Assembly (NCBI RefSeq): GCF_019285735.1
Contig: NZ_CP079107.1
Location: 186,001 to 250,000, forward strand
Length of the DNA: 64,000 bases
DNA from: Paeniglutamicibacter sp. Y32M11
GTDB lineage: Bacteria; Actinomycetota; Actinomycetes; Actinomycetales; Micrococcaceae
Reading direction: 5' to 3'
Below the pieces are notes generated by a model. It did no database searches, was not told the DNA's origin, and worked only from the letters and a program-made list of their open reading frames with translations. A program made the position numbers and the translations under genes. Shown piece by piece: positions 35,909 to 44,281 of this stretch (positions are counted from its first letter, which is position 1; each line of letters starts with the position of its first letter).

Positions 35909-35958
35909 GCAGACCATCGCTTGTGGCAGGTCGAACCGTTTACTGTCCGGTCAAGGAC

Positions 35959-37926
35959 CTAGGCTTCGCAGATTTCCTTAATCTGCGCGATGCACGGCTC
36001 GTTTTGCAGGCTCGTGGTGTCACCAAGCGTGCCGCGCTCAAAAAGCTGTGTCAGCAATCGGCGCATGATCTTGCCCGAACGCGTTTTGGGTACATCCGGC
36101 ACAAAAACGATTTCGCGTGGTTTGGCGATCGGCCCGATCTGAGTGGCCACGTGGTTGCGTAACTCGGCTGCCAACTCGCGCTGCCTCAGGAGGGCTTCGC
36201 CCTGCAGGTCGGTGCCCACGATGCTCTTATCCAACGGCACCACAAATGCCGTGGCGGCATGGCCAGTTTTGGCATCACTGGTGGGGCAGACGCCGGCCTC
36301 GACCACCGCGGGGTGGGTGACCAGTGCGGATTCAATTTCGATGGTGGAGAGTCGGTGACCGGAAATGTTGATCACGTCGTCGGTGCGGCCCAAGATCCAG
36401 ATGTCACCGTCCTCATCAAAGCGGGCGCCGTCCCCGGCCAAGAACCAGCCCTGCGGTGCGTACTTCTCCCAATAGGAGGTGTAGTAGCGCTCGGGGTTGC
36501 CCCAGACGGTGCGGGCCATCGACGGTCCGGTCTTGGTGAGCACGATGTTGCCCTGAATGTTCTTGCCCACGGTCAGCGCCTGGTCATCAACGATGTCCAC
36601 GCTCACCCCGGGCAGCGCCCGGGTGCCGCAACCGGGCTTAAACGCGGCGTCGTCCTGGCGTGGGGAGAGGATGGTGGCCCCGGTTTCGGACTGCCACCAG
36701 GTATCAACCATCGGAATTCCGTCGGCGGTGTCACGCCCGATCTGCGCGCGCAGCCAACGCCATGCTTCCGGGTTCACTGCCTCGCCGACGGTTCCGGCCA
36801 GCCGAATCGAGGAGAGGTCGTATTCGCCCGGGATACCCTCGGGGAACCAGCCCATCACCGAGCGCACTAGGGTGGGCGCGGTGTAGTAACTGGTCACCCC
36901 GTAACGCTCGATGATTTCGAAATGGCGACCCGGGTGCGGGGCATTGGGAACACCCTCGTAAATGACCTGGGTGACGCCGTTGGACAGCGGCCCATAGATC
37001 TCATAGGTGTGTGCGGTGACCCAGGCCAGGTCGGCGGTGCACCAATGGACGTCGTTGTCGCGCTTGTCCGCATCCGGATTCGAGAAGAGGAACTCATGGC
37101 TCCAGGACGTCTGGGTGAGGTAGCCGCCGGTGGTGTGAACCAGGCCCTTGGGTTGGCCGGTGGTCCCGGAGGTGTACATGATGAACAGGGGAGTCTCGGC
37201 GTCGAAGGCCTCGGGGGTGTGTTCGGTGCTCGCGGTATCCACCGTCTCGTGCCACCATACGTCTCGGCCCTCGACCCAGTTGATGTCGGTGTGTCCGGTG
37301 CGGTTGATGACCAGCACGTGCTCGATGGCGTTCTCGCCGGCGACGGCCTCGTCGGCGTGCGCCTTGACGGGGACCGAGGTGCCGCGGCGGAATTGGCCGT
37401 CGGTGGTGACTAGGAGTTTGGCTGCGGTGTCCTCAACACGGAACTTCAGGGCCTCCGCGGAGAAGCCACCGAAGACCAGCGAGTGCACCGCGCCGATTCG
37501 GGCGCAGGCCAGGGTGATGACGATGGTTTCGATGAGAACCGGAAGATATACCACCACGCGGTCACCCTTGGTGATGCCCAGTGACTCCAGCGCATTGGCT
37601 GCCTGAGAAACGCGATCCTGTAGATCCTTGTACGTGACGGTGGCTCGGTCCCCGGGCTCGCCTTCGAAGTGCAGCGCCACCTTGTCTCCGCGGCCTGCTT
37701 CCACATGGCGATCCACGCAGTTGTAGGCGGCATTAAGCTTGCCACCTTCGAACCAGCGCAGCGCGGGTCCGCGCCGGGTGACACTATTTACCTCTGTGCT
37801 GGTGTGGATGGTGTGCCATGGCTCTGCCCAACTCAGGCGGCGGGCCGCCGCATCCCAAAAGGCGAGACGTTCGGCTTCACTCCACGATGACTCGGTGGAA
37901 AGTGCCGGTGCAAGGGTTTCGGTCAT
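35959..37926 (-). CDS. Acetyl-CoA synthetase-like AMP-forming enzyme under SAM-I riboswitch control
   Basis: 655 residues. AMP-binding core: IMYTSGTTGQPKGLVHT near 250, the acyl-pocket strand CTADLAWVTAHTYEIYGP (standard Acs has GWVTGH), VDTWWQSETGA retaining the Trp that limits the pocket to short acids, GDGARFDEDGDIWILGRTDDVINISGHRL, and the C-terminal acetylatable-Lys motif KTRSGKIMRR. It should make acetyl-CoA or a close short-chain acyl-CoA. ATG 37926 follows GGAG, which is part of the P1 helix of a SAM-I riboswitch (37935-38017). Riboswitch control of an Acs is unusual and links it to the sulfur regulon. Confidence 0.87.
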   Translation of the reverse strand: MTETLAPALSTESSWSEAERLAFWDAAARRLSWAEPWHTIHTSTEVNSVTRRGPALRWFEGGKLNAAYNCVDRHVEAGRGDKVALHFEGEPGDRATVTYKDLQDRVSQAANALESLGITKGDRVVVYLPVLIETIVITLACARIGAVHSLVFGGFSAEALKFRVEDTAAKLLVTTDGQFRRGTSVPVKAHADEAVAGENAIEHVLVINRTGHTDINWVEGRDVWWHETVDTASTEHTPEAFDAETPLFIMYTSGTTGQPKGLVHTTGGYLTQTSWSHEFLFSNPDADKRDNDVHWCTADLAWVTAHTYEIYGPLSNGVTQVIYEGVPNAPHPGRHFEIIERYGVTSYYTAPTLVRSVMGWFPEGIPGEYDLSSIRLAGTVGEAVNPEAWRWLRAQIGRDTADGIPMVDTWWQSETGATILSPRQDDAAFKPGCGTRALPGVSVDIVDDQALTVGKNIQGNIVLTKTGPSMARTVWGNPERYYTSYWEKYAPQGWFLAGDGARFDEDGDIWILGRTDDVINISGHRLSTIEIESALVTHPAVVEAGVCPTSDAKTGHAATAFVVPLDKSIVGTDLQGEALLRQRELAAELRNHVATQIGPIAKPREIVFVPDVPKTRSGKIMRRLLTQLFERGTLGDTTSLQNEPCIAQIKEICEA

Positions 37927-37934
37927 TCTCTGCT

Positions 37935-38017
37935 CCATCGGTTCTGGCGGTAGCACCACTACGTGACAGGCGGTTGCTGCGGCGTCATAGAGCCAGATCT
38001 CTCGGCCGCTCGGGATG
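37935..38017 (-). ncRNA. SAM-I (S-box) riboswitch, leftward, upstream of acs-like gene
   Basis: On the minus strand the S-box core is complete: P1 5' strand CCATC (38013-38017), GAGCGGCCGAGAGATCTGGC (P2 with the conserved GAGAG), TATGACGCCGCAGCAACC (J/P3 with the conserved GCAACC), the GTGGTGCTACCGCCAG P4 region, and P1 3' strand GATGG (37935-37939). The core is almost identical base for base to the riboswitch at 38442-38531. The Shine-Dalgarno GGAG of the acs-like gene overlaps the P1 3' strand, so SAM binding should block translation directly. Confidence 0.92.
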
Positions 38018-38441
38018 GGTGGTTCTTGTATCAAAGTCGATGATCGGTCATAGGGGCAAACCGGTCGTAATGTGACGGTACGTTCGACGCTTGCCCCGCA
38101 TTTCGTTGCGCATCGAAGAAACTTCTATGTATTCGACCTATCTCGAATATTTCATGCTTGTTGTGGGTGCCCGTTCTGCGGGTAGGGATCGCTGCCTCGT
38201 TTCGCAGTAGGTCCTGCCCTGCGGCGATTGTCCCACTGGTTGTCTGCCGTGAGGGTCACCAGGCAGCGCGCCATGTTGCACCAACATCGAATCGAACGAA
38301 TCGGCAGAAGAATGATCAGCCTCCGACTATTGCCCTGACGCGACTTAGTCCGATGGCGTCACCGGGCTGTGACGCAGGCTTCATTTGTGACGTCGTGGGT
38401 TGTTTGCGTTGCCCGAAAGCGTGTAGAAATATGACCAACAA
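38018..38441. promoter_or_regulatory. Divergent control region between two SAM-I riboswitches
   Basis: A 424-base gene-free stretch holding the promoters of both the leftward acs-like and the rightward monooxygenase transcripts. Notable is a perfect 7-6-7 inverted repeat TATTCGA-CCTATC-TCGAATA at 38131-38150, a plausible protein operator acting on one or both promoters. No reading frame with family similarity was seen. Confidence 0.5.
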
Positions 38442-38531
38442 CCATCCAGAGCGGCCGAGAGATCTGGCTCTATGACGCCGCAGCAACCCCTCCCCTTAAT
38501 TGGGCGGTAGGTGCTCACGCCAGACCGATGG
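38442..38531 (+). ncRNA. SAM-I (S-box) riboswitch upstream of DszC-like gene
   Basis: P1 5' strand CCATC (38442-38446), then AGAGCGGCCGAGAGATCTGGC, TATGACGCCGCAGCAACC, the GGTAGGTGCTCACGCCAG P4 segment and P1 3' strand GATGG (38527-38531). All conserved S-box blocks are present in order. The ATG is at 38541, and the Shine-Dalgarno GGAGAG runs directly out of the P1 3' strand, indicating translational control. Confidence 0.93.
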
Positions 38532-38540
38532 AGAGATTTC

Positions 38541-39878
38541 ATGGCTGCCGATTCCTTTACGCATGCATTAGACATCGAGACCGACCCCAACATCTTTGGT
38601 GCCGTCAATCTCGACTCGTTCACCGGCACCACCCCGGCTCGCCACCTGCTGAAGCTGACCCCGGGCGTTCCGCGCGATGAACACTACGACGAACTTGCTG
38701 CGGTCTTCCGTCCGATCTTCGCCAAGATTGCGGCCGGGGCCAGCGAGCGTGATGCCAGCCGAACCCTTCCCTTTGAGCCGGTTGGCTGGTTAAACAGGGT
38801 CCGCTTCGGAGCCCTGCGCATCCCCGCCAACCAGGGTGGCTACGGCGCCAGTGTCTCGGACTTGTTCCGCCTGCTCATCGAGCTGGCCGAAGCAGACTCG
38901 CAGGTCGCCCACCTCTGGCGTTCTCACATTGGTTTCGTCGAGGCGGTTCTGCACCTTGAAGATGATGCCTTGCGTCACCGCTGGGTCGAGAGGATCGTTG
39001 CCGGACAGATCGTCGGCAACGCCTACACCGAACGCGGCGGCAATCGTCTGGGAACACTGAACACCAAGGTGTCCCAACAAGGTGAACGATGGATCCTCAA
39101 CGGCGAAAAATATTACTGCACCGGCACCATCTATGCCGATTGGGTGGCCGTCGCGGTATCCCACCCCACTCGTGCGGGGCGCCAAATCGCCGTGGTCTCC
39201 ACCCAGCATTCAGGGGTGAAGATCTTTGATGATTGGGACGGTTTTGGTCAGCAGCTCACCGGCACCGGATCAACGACATTCGAAAATGTCCCGGTTGATA
39301 CCTTCCTGCCGGAAGAGCAGCAGATCAATGACCCGGAATCTGCGATTTTCCAGCTCGTCCTTCTTGCCGTGCAGGCTGGCATCACCCGTGCGGTGCTCAA
39401 CGATGTCCGCTCCGCGGTGCAGGCGCGCACCCGCAGCTTCAGCACCGGAACCGGAGTTCCGGTGCGCGATGAGCCTCAGGTGCTGCAGCTGGTGGGAGAG
39501 ATTTCTGGCACCGCATTTGCCGTTGATTCCATTGTTCTGGCCGCCGTCGCCGAGATCGAGGTGGCCCTGGCCGACCCCTCGCTAAGCGCGGCGGAGCGCT
39601 TTGCCGTGTGTGAACTCTCCGCGGACCGGGCCCAGTCCGTGGTTCAACCGCTGGTGCTCGGAGCAGCCAGCAAGCTCTTTGACGGCCTGGGCGCATCAGC
39701 CACCGCGAAGAGCTGCAATTTAGACCGGCACTGGCGCAATGCCCGCACCGTGGCGACCCACAACCCAGCGATCTACAAATCCCGCATCATTGGCGATTAC
39801 GAGGTTAACGGGACGGCCCCACAGCAGCTGAATGCCATCGGCGATGTGGGACAGCACAAGACGACCGACAACGTATAA
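38541..39878 (+). CDS. DszC/SfnB-like flavin-dependent sulfur monooxygenase (acyl-CoA dehydrogenase fold)
   Basis: 445 residues with the acyl-CoA dehydrogenase fold: N-terminal helical domain, the middle beta domain NAYTERGGNRLGTLNTKV and LNGEKYYCTGTIYADW near 170-200, DDWDGFGQQLTGTGS near 232, and the C-terminal catalytic block LDRHWRNARTVATHNP near 394, which is diagnostic of the DszC/SfnB/MsuC monooxygenases rather than true dehydrogenases. It needs FMNH2 from a reductase. ATG 38541 sits 9 bases after a SAM-I riboswitch. It is probably cotranscribed with the LLM monooxygenase 79 bases downstream. A paralogue is at 47864-49099. Substrate unknown. Confidence 0.87.
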   Translation: MAADSFTHALDIETDPNIFGAVNLDSFTGTTPARHLLKLTPGVPRDEHYDELAAVFRPIFAKIAAGASERDASRTLPFEPVGWLNRVRFGALRIPANQGGYGASVSDLFRLLIELAEADSQVAHLWRSHIGFVEAVLHLEDDALRHRWVERIVAGQIVGNAYTERGGNRLGTLNTKVSQQGERWILNGEKYYCTGTIYADWVAVAVSHPTRAGRQIAVVSTQHSGVKIFDDWDGFGQQLTGTGSTTFENVPVDTFLPEEQQINDPESAIFQLVLLAVQAGITRAVLNDVRSAVQARTRSFSTGTGVPVRDEPQVLQLVGEISGTAFAVDSIVLAAVAEIEVALADPSLSAAERFAVCELSADRAQSVVQPLVLGAASKLFDGLGASATAKSCNLDRHWRNARTVATHNPAIYKSRIIGDYEVNGTAPQQLNAIGDVGQHKTTDNV

Positions 39879-39957
39879 ACCTCGGCTAAACCCCGCCAAC
39901 TTTACGCTCCGCATAGCCGCGGACTTAGACATTTCCCACACCTCGCGAAGGATCACC

Positions 39958-41361
39958 ATGAGCACCACTCCTGCCCCCCGCAAAATCCGCTTTAACGCCT
40001 TCGACATGAACTGCGTGGGACATCAGTCCCCGGGATTGTGGAAGCACCCCAAGGACCAGTCCGCACGCTACAAGGACCTGTCCTACTGGACAGATTTGGC
40101 GAAGACGCTGGAAAAGGGCAAGTTTGACGGGATCTTCATCGCCGATGTGTTGGGCACCTACGACGTATTCGGCGGCTCCAACGAAGTCCCGTTGCGTGCC
40201 GGCACCCAGGTTCCGGTCAACGATCCGTTCATGCTGGTCTCGGCCATGGCCTCGGTGACCGAGAACCTCAGCTTCGGCGTCACGGCCGGCACCGCCTACG
40301 AGCACCCCTACCCGTTCGCCCGTCGTCTGGCGACCCTTGATCACCTGACCAAGGGTCGTGTCGGCTGGAACGTGGTCACCGGATACCTGCCCTCCGCGGC
40401 ACGGAACATGGGCCAGGAAGACCAGCTGGAGCACGACGAACGCTACAACCACGCCGATGAGTACCTGGAAGTTGTTTACAAACTCCTCGAGGGCTCCTGG
40501 GAAGAGGACGCGGTGGTGAAAGACGTCGAGCGCGGCATCTTCACCGACCCGTCCAAGGTGCACGAGATCAAGCACGAGGGCAAGTACTTTAAGGTCCCCG
40601 GCATTGCCATCACCGAGCCCAGCCCGCAGCGCACCCCGGTCGTTTTCCAGGCGGGAACCTCTTCGCGTGGCCTGAAGTTTGCCTCGGAGAACGCCGAAGC
40701 AGTCTTCGTCACCTGCCCCACCAAGGAAATGCTCAAGGCGACGGTCACTAAGATCCGTGACGCCGTTGAGGCCGCAGGACGTGGCCGCCACGACGTGCGC
40801 ATCTACGCCATGCAGACCATCATCACCGACGTGGATTCTGCCGCCGCGCAGGCAAAGTTCGAAGACTACAAGTCCTACGCCGACATCGACGGCGCCCTGG
40901 CGCTGATCTCCGGCTGGATGGGCGTCGATCTCTCCACCTACGGTCCCGACGACGTTATTGGCGCCAACGTGAAGTCCAACGCCATCCAGTCCTCCGTCGC
41001 GATGTTCCAGAAGGCCAGCGGCGACGAAGGCAACCCGTGGACGATTCGCCAGCTGGCCGAATGGGTGGGTGTTGGCGGCTTCGGCCCCGTCACCATCGGT
41101 TCGCCCACCGAGGTGGCCGACAAACTCATCGACTGGGTGGAAGACACCGACGTGGACGGCTTCAACCTGGCCTATGCCATCACCCCGGGCACCTTCGAAG
41201 ACGTTGTCGAGTTCATCGTTCCCGAGCTTCAGGCCCGCGGCGCCTACCCGACCGAATACGTTGAGGGCACACTGCGTAACAAACTCTTCGGCAAGGGCGA
41301 CCGTGTCCAGGACTCGCACCGTGCGGCGAACTACCGCTTCGACAACGCCAAGGTTAGCTAG
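39958..41361 (+). CDS. NtaA/SnaA/DszA-family FMNH2-dependent monooxygenase (LLM class)
   Basis: 467 residues from ATG 39958 (GAAGGA Shine-Dalgarno). The long LLM subfamily of DszA, DmoA, NtaA: IRFNAFDMNCVGHQSPGLWKHP at the N-terminus, KFDGIFIADVLGTYDVFGGS near 60, FARRLATLDHLTKGRVGWNVVTGYLPSAARNMG near 120, then PVVFQAGTSSRGLKFASENAEAVF near 230. Members oxidise dimethyl sulfide, DBT sulfone, NTA and similar compounds. Paired with the DszC-like gene under one SAM-I riboswitch, it most likely performs a C-S bond-cleaving oxidation. It shares the family with 49100-50518 but the two are clearly diverged. Confidence 0.87.
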   Translation: MSTTPAPRKIRFNAFDMNCVGHQSPGLWKHPKDQSARYKDLSYWTDLAKTLEKGKFDGIFIADVLGTYDVFGGSNEVPLRAGTQVPVNDPFMLVSAMASVTENLSFGVTAGTAYEHPYPFARRLATLDHLTKGRVGWNVVTGYLPSAARNMGQEDQLEHDERYNHADEYLEVVYKLLEGSWEEDAVVKDVERGIFTDPSKVHEIKHEGKYFKVPGIAITEPSPQRTPVVFQAGTSSRGLKFASENAEAVFVTCPTKEMLKATVTKIRDAVEAAGRGRHDVRIYAMQTIITDVDSAAAQAKFEDYKSYADIDGALALISGWMGVDLSTYGPDDVIGANVKSNAIQSSVAMFQKASGDEGNPWTIRQLAEWVGVGGFGPVTIGSPTEVADKLIDWVEDTDVDGFNLAYAITPGTFEDVVEFIVPELQARGAYPTEYVEGTLRNKLFGKGDRVQDSHRAANYRFDNAKVS

Positions 41362-41386
41362 CTTAAAGTCGTAACGCCGTCCTAAA

Positions 41387-41432
41387 GGCTCCGGTGGTGG
41401 TTCGCCCGCGAGGGTGGGCCACCACCGGAGCC
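41387..41432. terminator. Bidirectional terminator
   Basis: A 14-bp perfect stem GGCTCCGGTGGTGG / CCACCACCGGAGCC with an 18-base loop between the LLM gene and the convergent DUF1345 gene. Confidence 0.75.
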
Positions 41433-41434
41433 GG

Positions 41435-42085
41435 TTAAGCGGCCAGACTGACCACCAGGTTGATGGTGGTCGCCACGATGCCCGTGCCAAAGAGGAACGC
41501 AAGGAGACTGTGGCGGAGCACCGCCGAGCGCATCTCTCGCGTGGTGATGTTGGTATCGGAGACCTGATAGGTCATCCCGACGCTGAAGGCCATGTAAGCG
41601 ATATCCGTGTACTGCGGTAGTTCGACCTGATTAAATCCGATGCCACCGGGAACTCCGCCGTAGTAGATCTTCGCGTAGCGCAGCGTATACAGGGTGTGCA
41701 CCATGAGCCACGAGGAAGCGGTGCACACCAGCGCCAGCAGGGCCAAGAGCAGCCGTGCGGATCCGGAGACGTCTTTTCCGCCAGCAATCACCATGACAAC
41801 GGCGGCTAGAGAACCAATGGCCGCGGCCAAAATCAGTAGGTCGGTCGTCTGGAACCCCGGATCTTCTTCTTGGGCGTGCTCGGCGGTTCTGCTGGAGTCC
41901 ATCGGAGCGATGCTGATCCACACCGACGCGTTGTAAATTAGGGCGGCAACACTCCAGCCGATGGCCGGGGCATAGGCCCAATGACCCAGAAGGCCACTGA
42001 GCGTTGCCGCGGCGCCGCCGCCGAGGAGCATCCCCAGTACGCGCAAACGCCGATGTTTGGTTCGCAGTGTCCGTATTTCCGCCAT
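41435..42085 (-). CDS. DUF1345 family membrane protein
   Basis: 216 residues with about five hydrophobic segments. IYNASVWISI near 45, SSWLMVHTLYTLRYAKIYYGG near 120 and the YTDIAYMAFSVGMTYQVSDTNI block near 160 are characteristic of DUF1345. The function is unknown. It is transcribed against the flanking sulfur genes and is probably not part of that regulon. Confidence 0.85.
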   Translation of the reverse strand: MAEIRTLRTKHRRLRVLGMLLGGGAAATLSGLLGHWAYAPAIGWSVAALIYNASVWISIAPMDSSRTAEHAQEEDPGFQTTDLLILAAAIGSLAAVVMVIAGGKDVSGSARLLLALLALVCTASSWLMVHTLYTLRYAKIYYGGVPGGIGFNQVELPQYTDIAYMAFSVGMTYQVSDTNITTREMRSAVLRHSLLAFLFGTGIVATTINLVVSLAA

Positions 42086-42417
42086 GAGGCGATCATCCCA
42101 CGTCGGCGAGCCCGCGGGCCGGCGAATTTCAGGGTGAATAGGGTCGAGAGTGCTGACTGCGGGGGTTATGATTGCAGATTTCCACGCCCCAGACTGGTTC
42201 TTCTTCGTGCATTATCCACATGACGCGGTGATGACACAAGCATTTAAAAATTGCTGCTTCACAATCGGTCTTGTGACGATTGGTGACGCATTTCAGCCAT
42301 CAAATCATGATTTTGCGTCCTTTTGTTTCACGTGTGGCGGTCAAATCTTGGTCGTATCGAAGAATCTGCGACACACTTGAATCGTTCGGGAACGACTAAC
42401 GGTCAACCATGAACACA
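42086..42417. promoter_or_regulatory. Promoter region of the SAM-regulated ABC operon
   Basis: A 332-base AT-richer stretch with no gene. It must carry the promoter of the third riboswitch transcript. I could not assign a convincing -35/-10 pair. The TATTCGA palindrome of the other sulfur control region is not repeated here. Confidence 0.35.
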
Positions 42418-42507
42418 CCATCCAGAGCGGCTGAGAGACCTGGCTCGTTGACGCCGCAGCAACCACTTCCTTATGACGGAGGCCGGTGCTACCGCCAGGA
42501 CCGATGG
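42418..42507 (+). ncRNA. SAM-I (S-box) riboswitch upstream of ABC-monooxygenase operon
   Basis: P1 5' CCATC (42418-42422), AGAGCGGCTGAGAGACCTGGC, TTGACGCCGCAGCAACC, the GGCCGGTGCTACCGCCAG P4 segment and P1 3' GATGG (42503-42507). The core is nearly identical to the two other S-boxes in the window. Unlike them it lies 109 bases before the start codon. Confidence 0.93.
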
Positions 42508-42575
42508 AGATAGCCAACTCTGCGCCGGTCCACCGAATACCGCCACCTAACAGGTAAGGGTTCGAATGATCAGCC

Positions 42576-42616
42576 ATGCCGCGGCATTCCTCGGGTACAC
42601 CGAGAGGGAATGAACA
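42576..42616 (+). promoter_or_regulatory. Expression-platform hairpins over the ribosome site
   Basis: Two stem-loops follow the third riboswitch: self-complementary ATGCCGCGGCAT (42576-42587) and CTCGG-GTACA-CCGAG (42590-42604). The 3' arm of the second runs into the Shine-Dalgarno GAGAGGGA (42602-42609) of the binding-protein gene, so it may gate translation. Confidence 0.5.
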
Positions 42617-44275
42617 ATGGGCAACAACAATCCACCCACAAAGCACAGGATTCGCGCGCGCTTCGGCGTGAAAGTGCTAACCGTCCTTTCCGTCGCCACC
42701 TTGGCACTAAGCGCGTGTGGCTCCGGGGCGCAGACGCCGGTCAATGCCGCACCAACGGGCAGCAGCGAGCCGGTTCAGGGCGGAACTTTCGTTTACGCCG
42801 AGGTCACTCCCATCAACAACTGGCAAACACAGGCGGCCCGGTTTTACGAGAAGTCCAACGTGCTCAATAGTGTCTTGGACCGCCTAACGTACTTTGACGC
42901 GGAATCGGGGAAACTCGTTGGCTGGATAGCGTCGAAGTTCACGGCCAACAAGGACCAGACCGAGTTCACGTTCACGGTTCGTGACGGCGTGAGCTTTTCG
43001 GACGGTACCCAGCTAGATGCGGCAGCGGTCAAGACTAACCTTGACGCGCTCGGCTTGGGAGTCAAGGCAGCCCAGATCGCTCCAAACGTCGACTTCTCCG
43101 CGTTCAAGTCCGCAGAGGTTGTGGGAAAGAATCAGGTCAAGGTCACACTCAAGAGTCCGGACGCGAATTTTCTGCGGGCCACCTCGTCCGTGACCTCAGG
43201 ACTTGTTTCCCCAGCCACGCTCAAGCTGGACAACGCCGGGCAATCCGCAATTTCCAAGCTCGTGGGCTCGGGTCCATTCGTCTTCGAGTCGGAGAAAACC
43301 GATGAAGAAGTCACCTTCGCCAAGCGGACCGACTACAAATGGGCACCTGAGACCGCTGAAAATCAGGGCGCTGCATACCTGGACAAGCTGGTGGTGAAGT
43401 ACCTGCCCGAGGTCTCAAACCGCGCCGGCGCAGTGCAGACGGGCCAAGTTGATCTGGCCCGTGGCCTGCAGCCCGTTGACGAGATAGCGCTGAAGGACAG
43501 CGGCAACCAAGTGCTGCCGGCCAAGGGCATCGATCTGACCACCAACATGGCCGCTGTGCGGATTGGGAGCGAAAAGCTCTCCGACCCCACGGTTCGCCAG
43601 GCACTCCAGGTGGGCATCGACCGCCAGTCGATCAAAGACACGGTTTTGTCCGACAGCTATGTGGTTGCCGGCTCGGTACTGAACCACGAAGCCCCCGGCT
43701 TTGTTGATCTGTCGGCCGACCTCGCCTACGACCCTGAAAAGTCAAAGGCACTGCTGGACGCCGCGGGTTGGACCGTCAGTGCCGACGGCGTGCGGGAAAA
43801 GGACGGGGTCAGGCTCGAAATCACCGTCACGAGCTCGAACAATTCCGTGGTGATTAAGCCGGCCTTTGAGCTGATCGAACAGCAGTGGCGTGAAATCGGC
43901 GTCAAGCTCATCAACCGTGCCGCCGACAACACGTTCCTGGCCACCGCGATGATCGATCCGAACAACGAGCTCTTCGGAACCCGCCAGTTTGCCTACGGTG
44001 GATTGGGCCCGGTCTTCGGCCCGGCGAACAACACCCAGACTTTGAATGCCGACGCGGAGCTTAACGCGCTGTTTGCCAAGGAACGTGCCGCCACCACCGA
44101 GGCGGCACACACCAAGCTAGTTGAAGAGGAACAGCGCCAGTTGGTCAGCGAAAAGGCCTTGTCGCTTGTCCTTTGGGACGAGGTTCAGGTCTACGGCGGC
44201 AACGCCGGTGCACACGTCGAATTCACCTCTGGCACCGCCCCAATTTTCCAGGGTGCCTGGAAGACCGGAAAGTAG
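42617..44275 (+). CDS. ABC transporter substrate-binding lipoprotein of SAM-regulated operon
   Basis: 552 residues. Lipoprotein signal: KVLTVLSVATLALSAC with a SAC lipobox near residue 34. Family-5 binding protein (GTFVYAEVTPINNWQ, DGVSFSDGTQLDAAAVKTNLDAL near 130, VRQALQVGIDRQSIKDTVL near 325). First gene of the operon, after a SAM-I riboswitch. Family 5 usually binds peptides; the riboswitch and monooxygenase partners argue for an organosulfur ligand such as a sulfur-containing peptide, thioether or sulfonate. The actual ligand is not known. Confidence 0.88.
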   Translation: MGNNNPPTKHRIRARFGVKVLTVLSVATLALSACGSGAQTPVNAAPTGSSEPVQGGTFVYAEVTPINNWQTQAARFYEKSNVLNSVLDRLTYFDAESGKLVGWIASKFTANKDQTEFTFTVRDGVSFSDGTQLDAAAVKTNLDALGLGVKAAQIAPNVDFSAFKSAEVVGKNQVKVTLKSPDANFLRATSSVTSGLVSPATLKLDNAGQSAISKLVGSGPFVFESEKTDEEVTFAKRTDYKWAPETAENQGAAYLDKLVVKYLPEVSNRAGAVQTGQVDLARGLQPVDEIALKDSGNQVLPAKGIDLTTNMAAVRIGSEKLSDPTVRQALQVGIDRQSIKDTVLSDSYVVAGSVLNHEAPGFVDLSADLAYDPEKSKALLDAAGWTVSADGVREKDGVRLEITVTSSNNSVVIKPAFELIEQQWREIGVKLINRAADNTFLATAMIDPNNELFGTRQFAYGGLGPVFGPANNTQTLNADAELNALFAKERAATTEAAHTKLVEEEQRQLVSEKALSLVLWDEVQVYGGNAGAHVEFTSGTAPIFQGAWKTGK

Positions 44276-44281
44276 TCACCC

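Noticed and set aside
37927-38034. In-frame N-terminal extension of the acs-like protein by 36 codons
   Set aside because: The extension is a translation of the SAM-I riboswitch itself; GGAG and ATG 37926 give the normal Acs N-terminus.
39925-41502. 525-codon open frame on the minus strand across the LLM monooxygenase
   Set aside because: It is antisense to a clear LLM gene, has no family similarity, and reflects high-GC codon bias.
42555-42575. tRNA T-loop-like GGTTCGAATG
   Set aside because: No acceptor, D or anticodon arm fits around it; it lies in the riboswitch expression platform.
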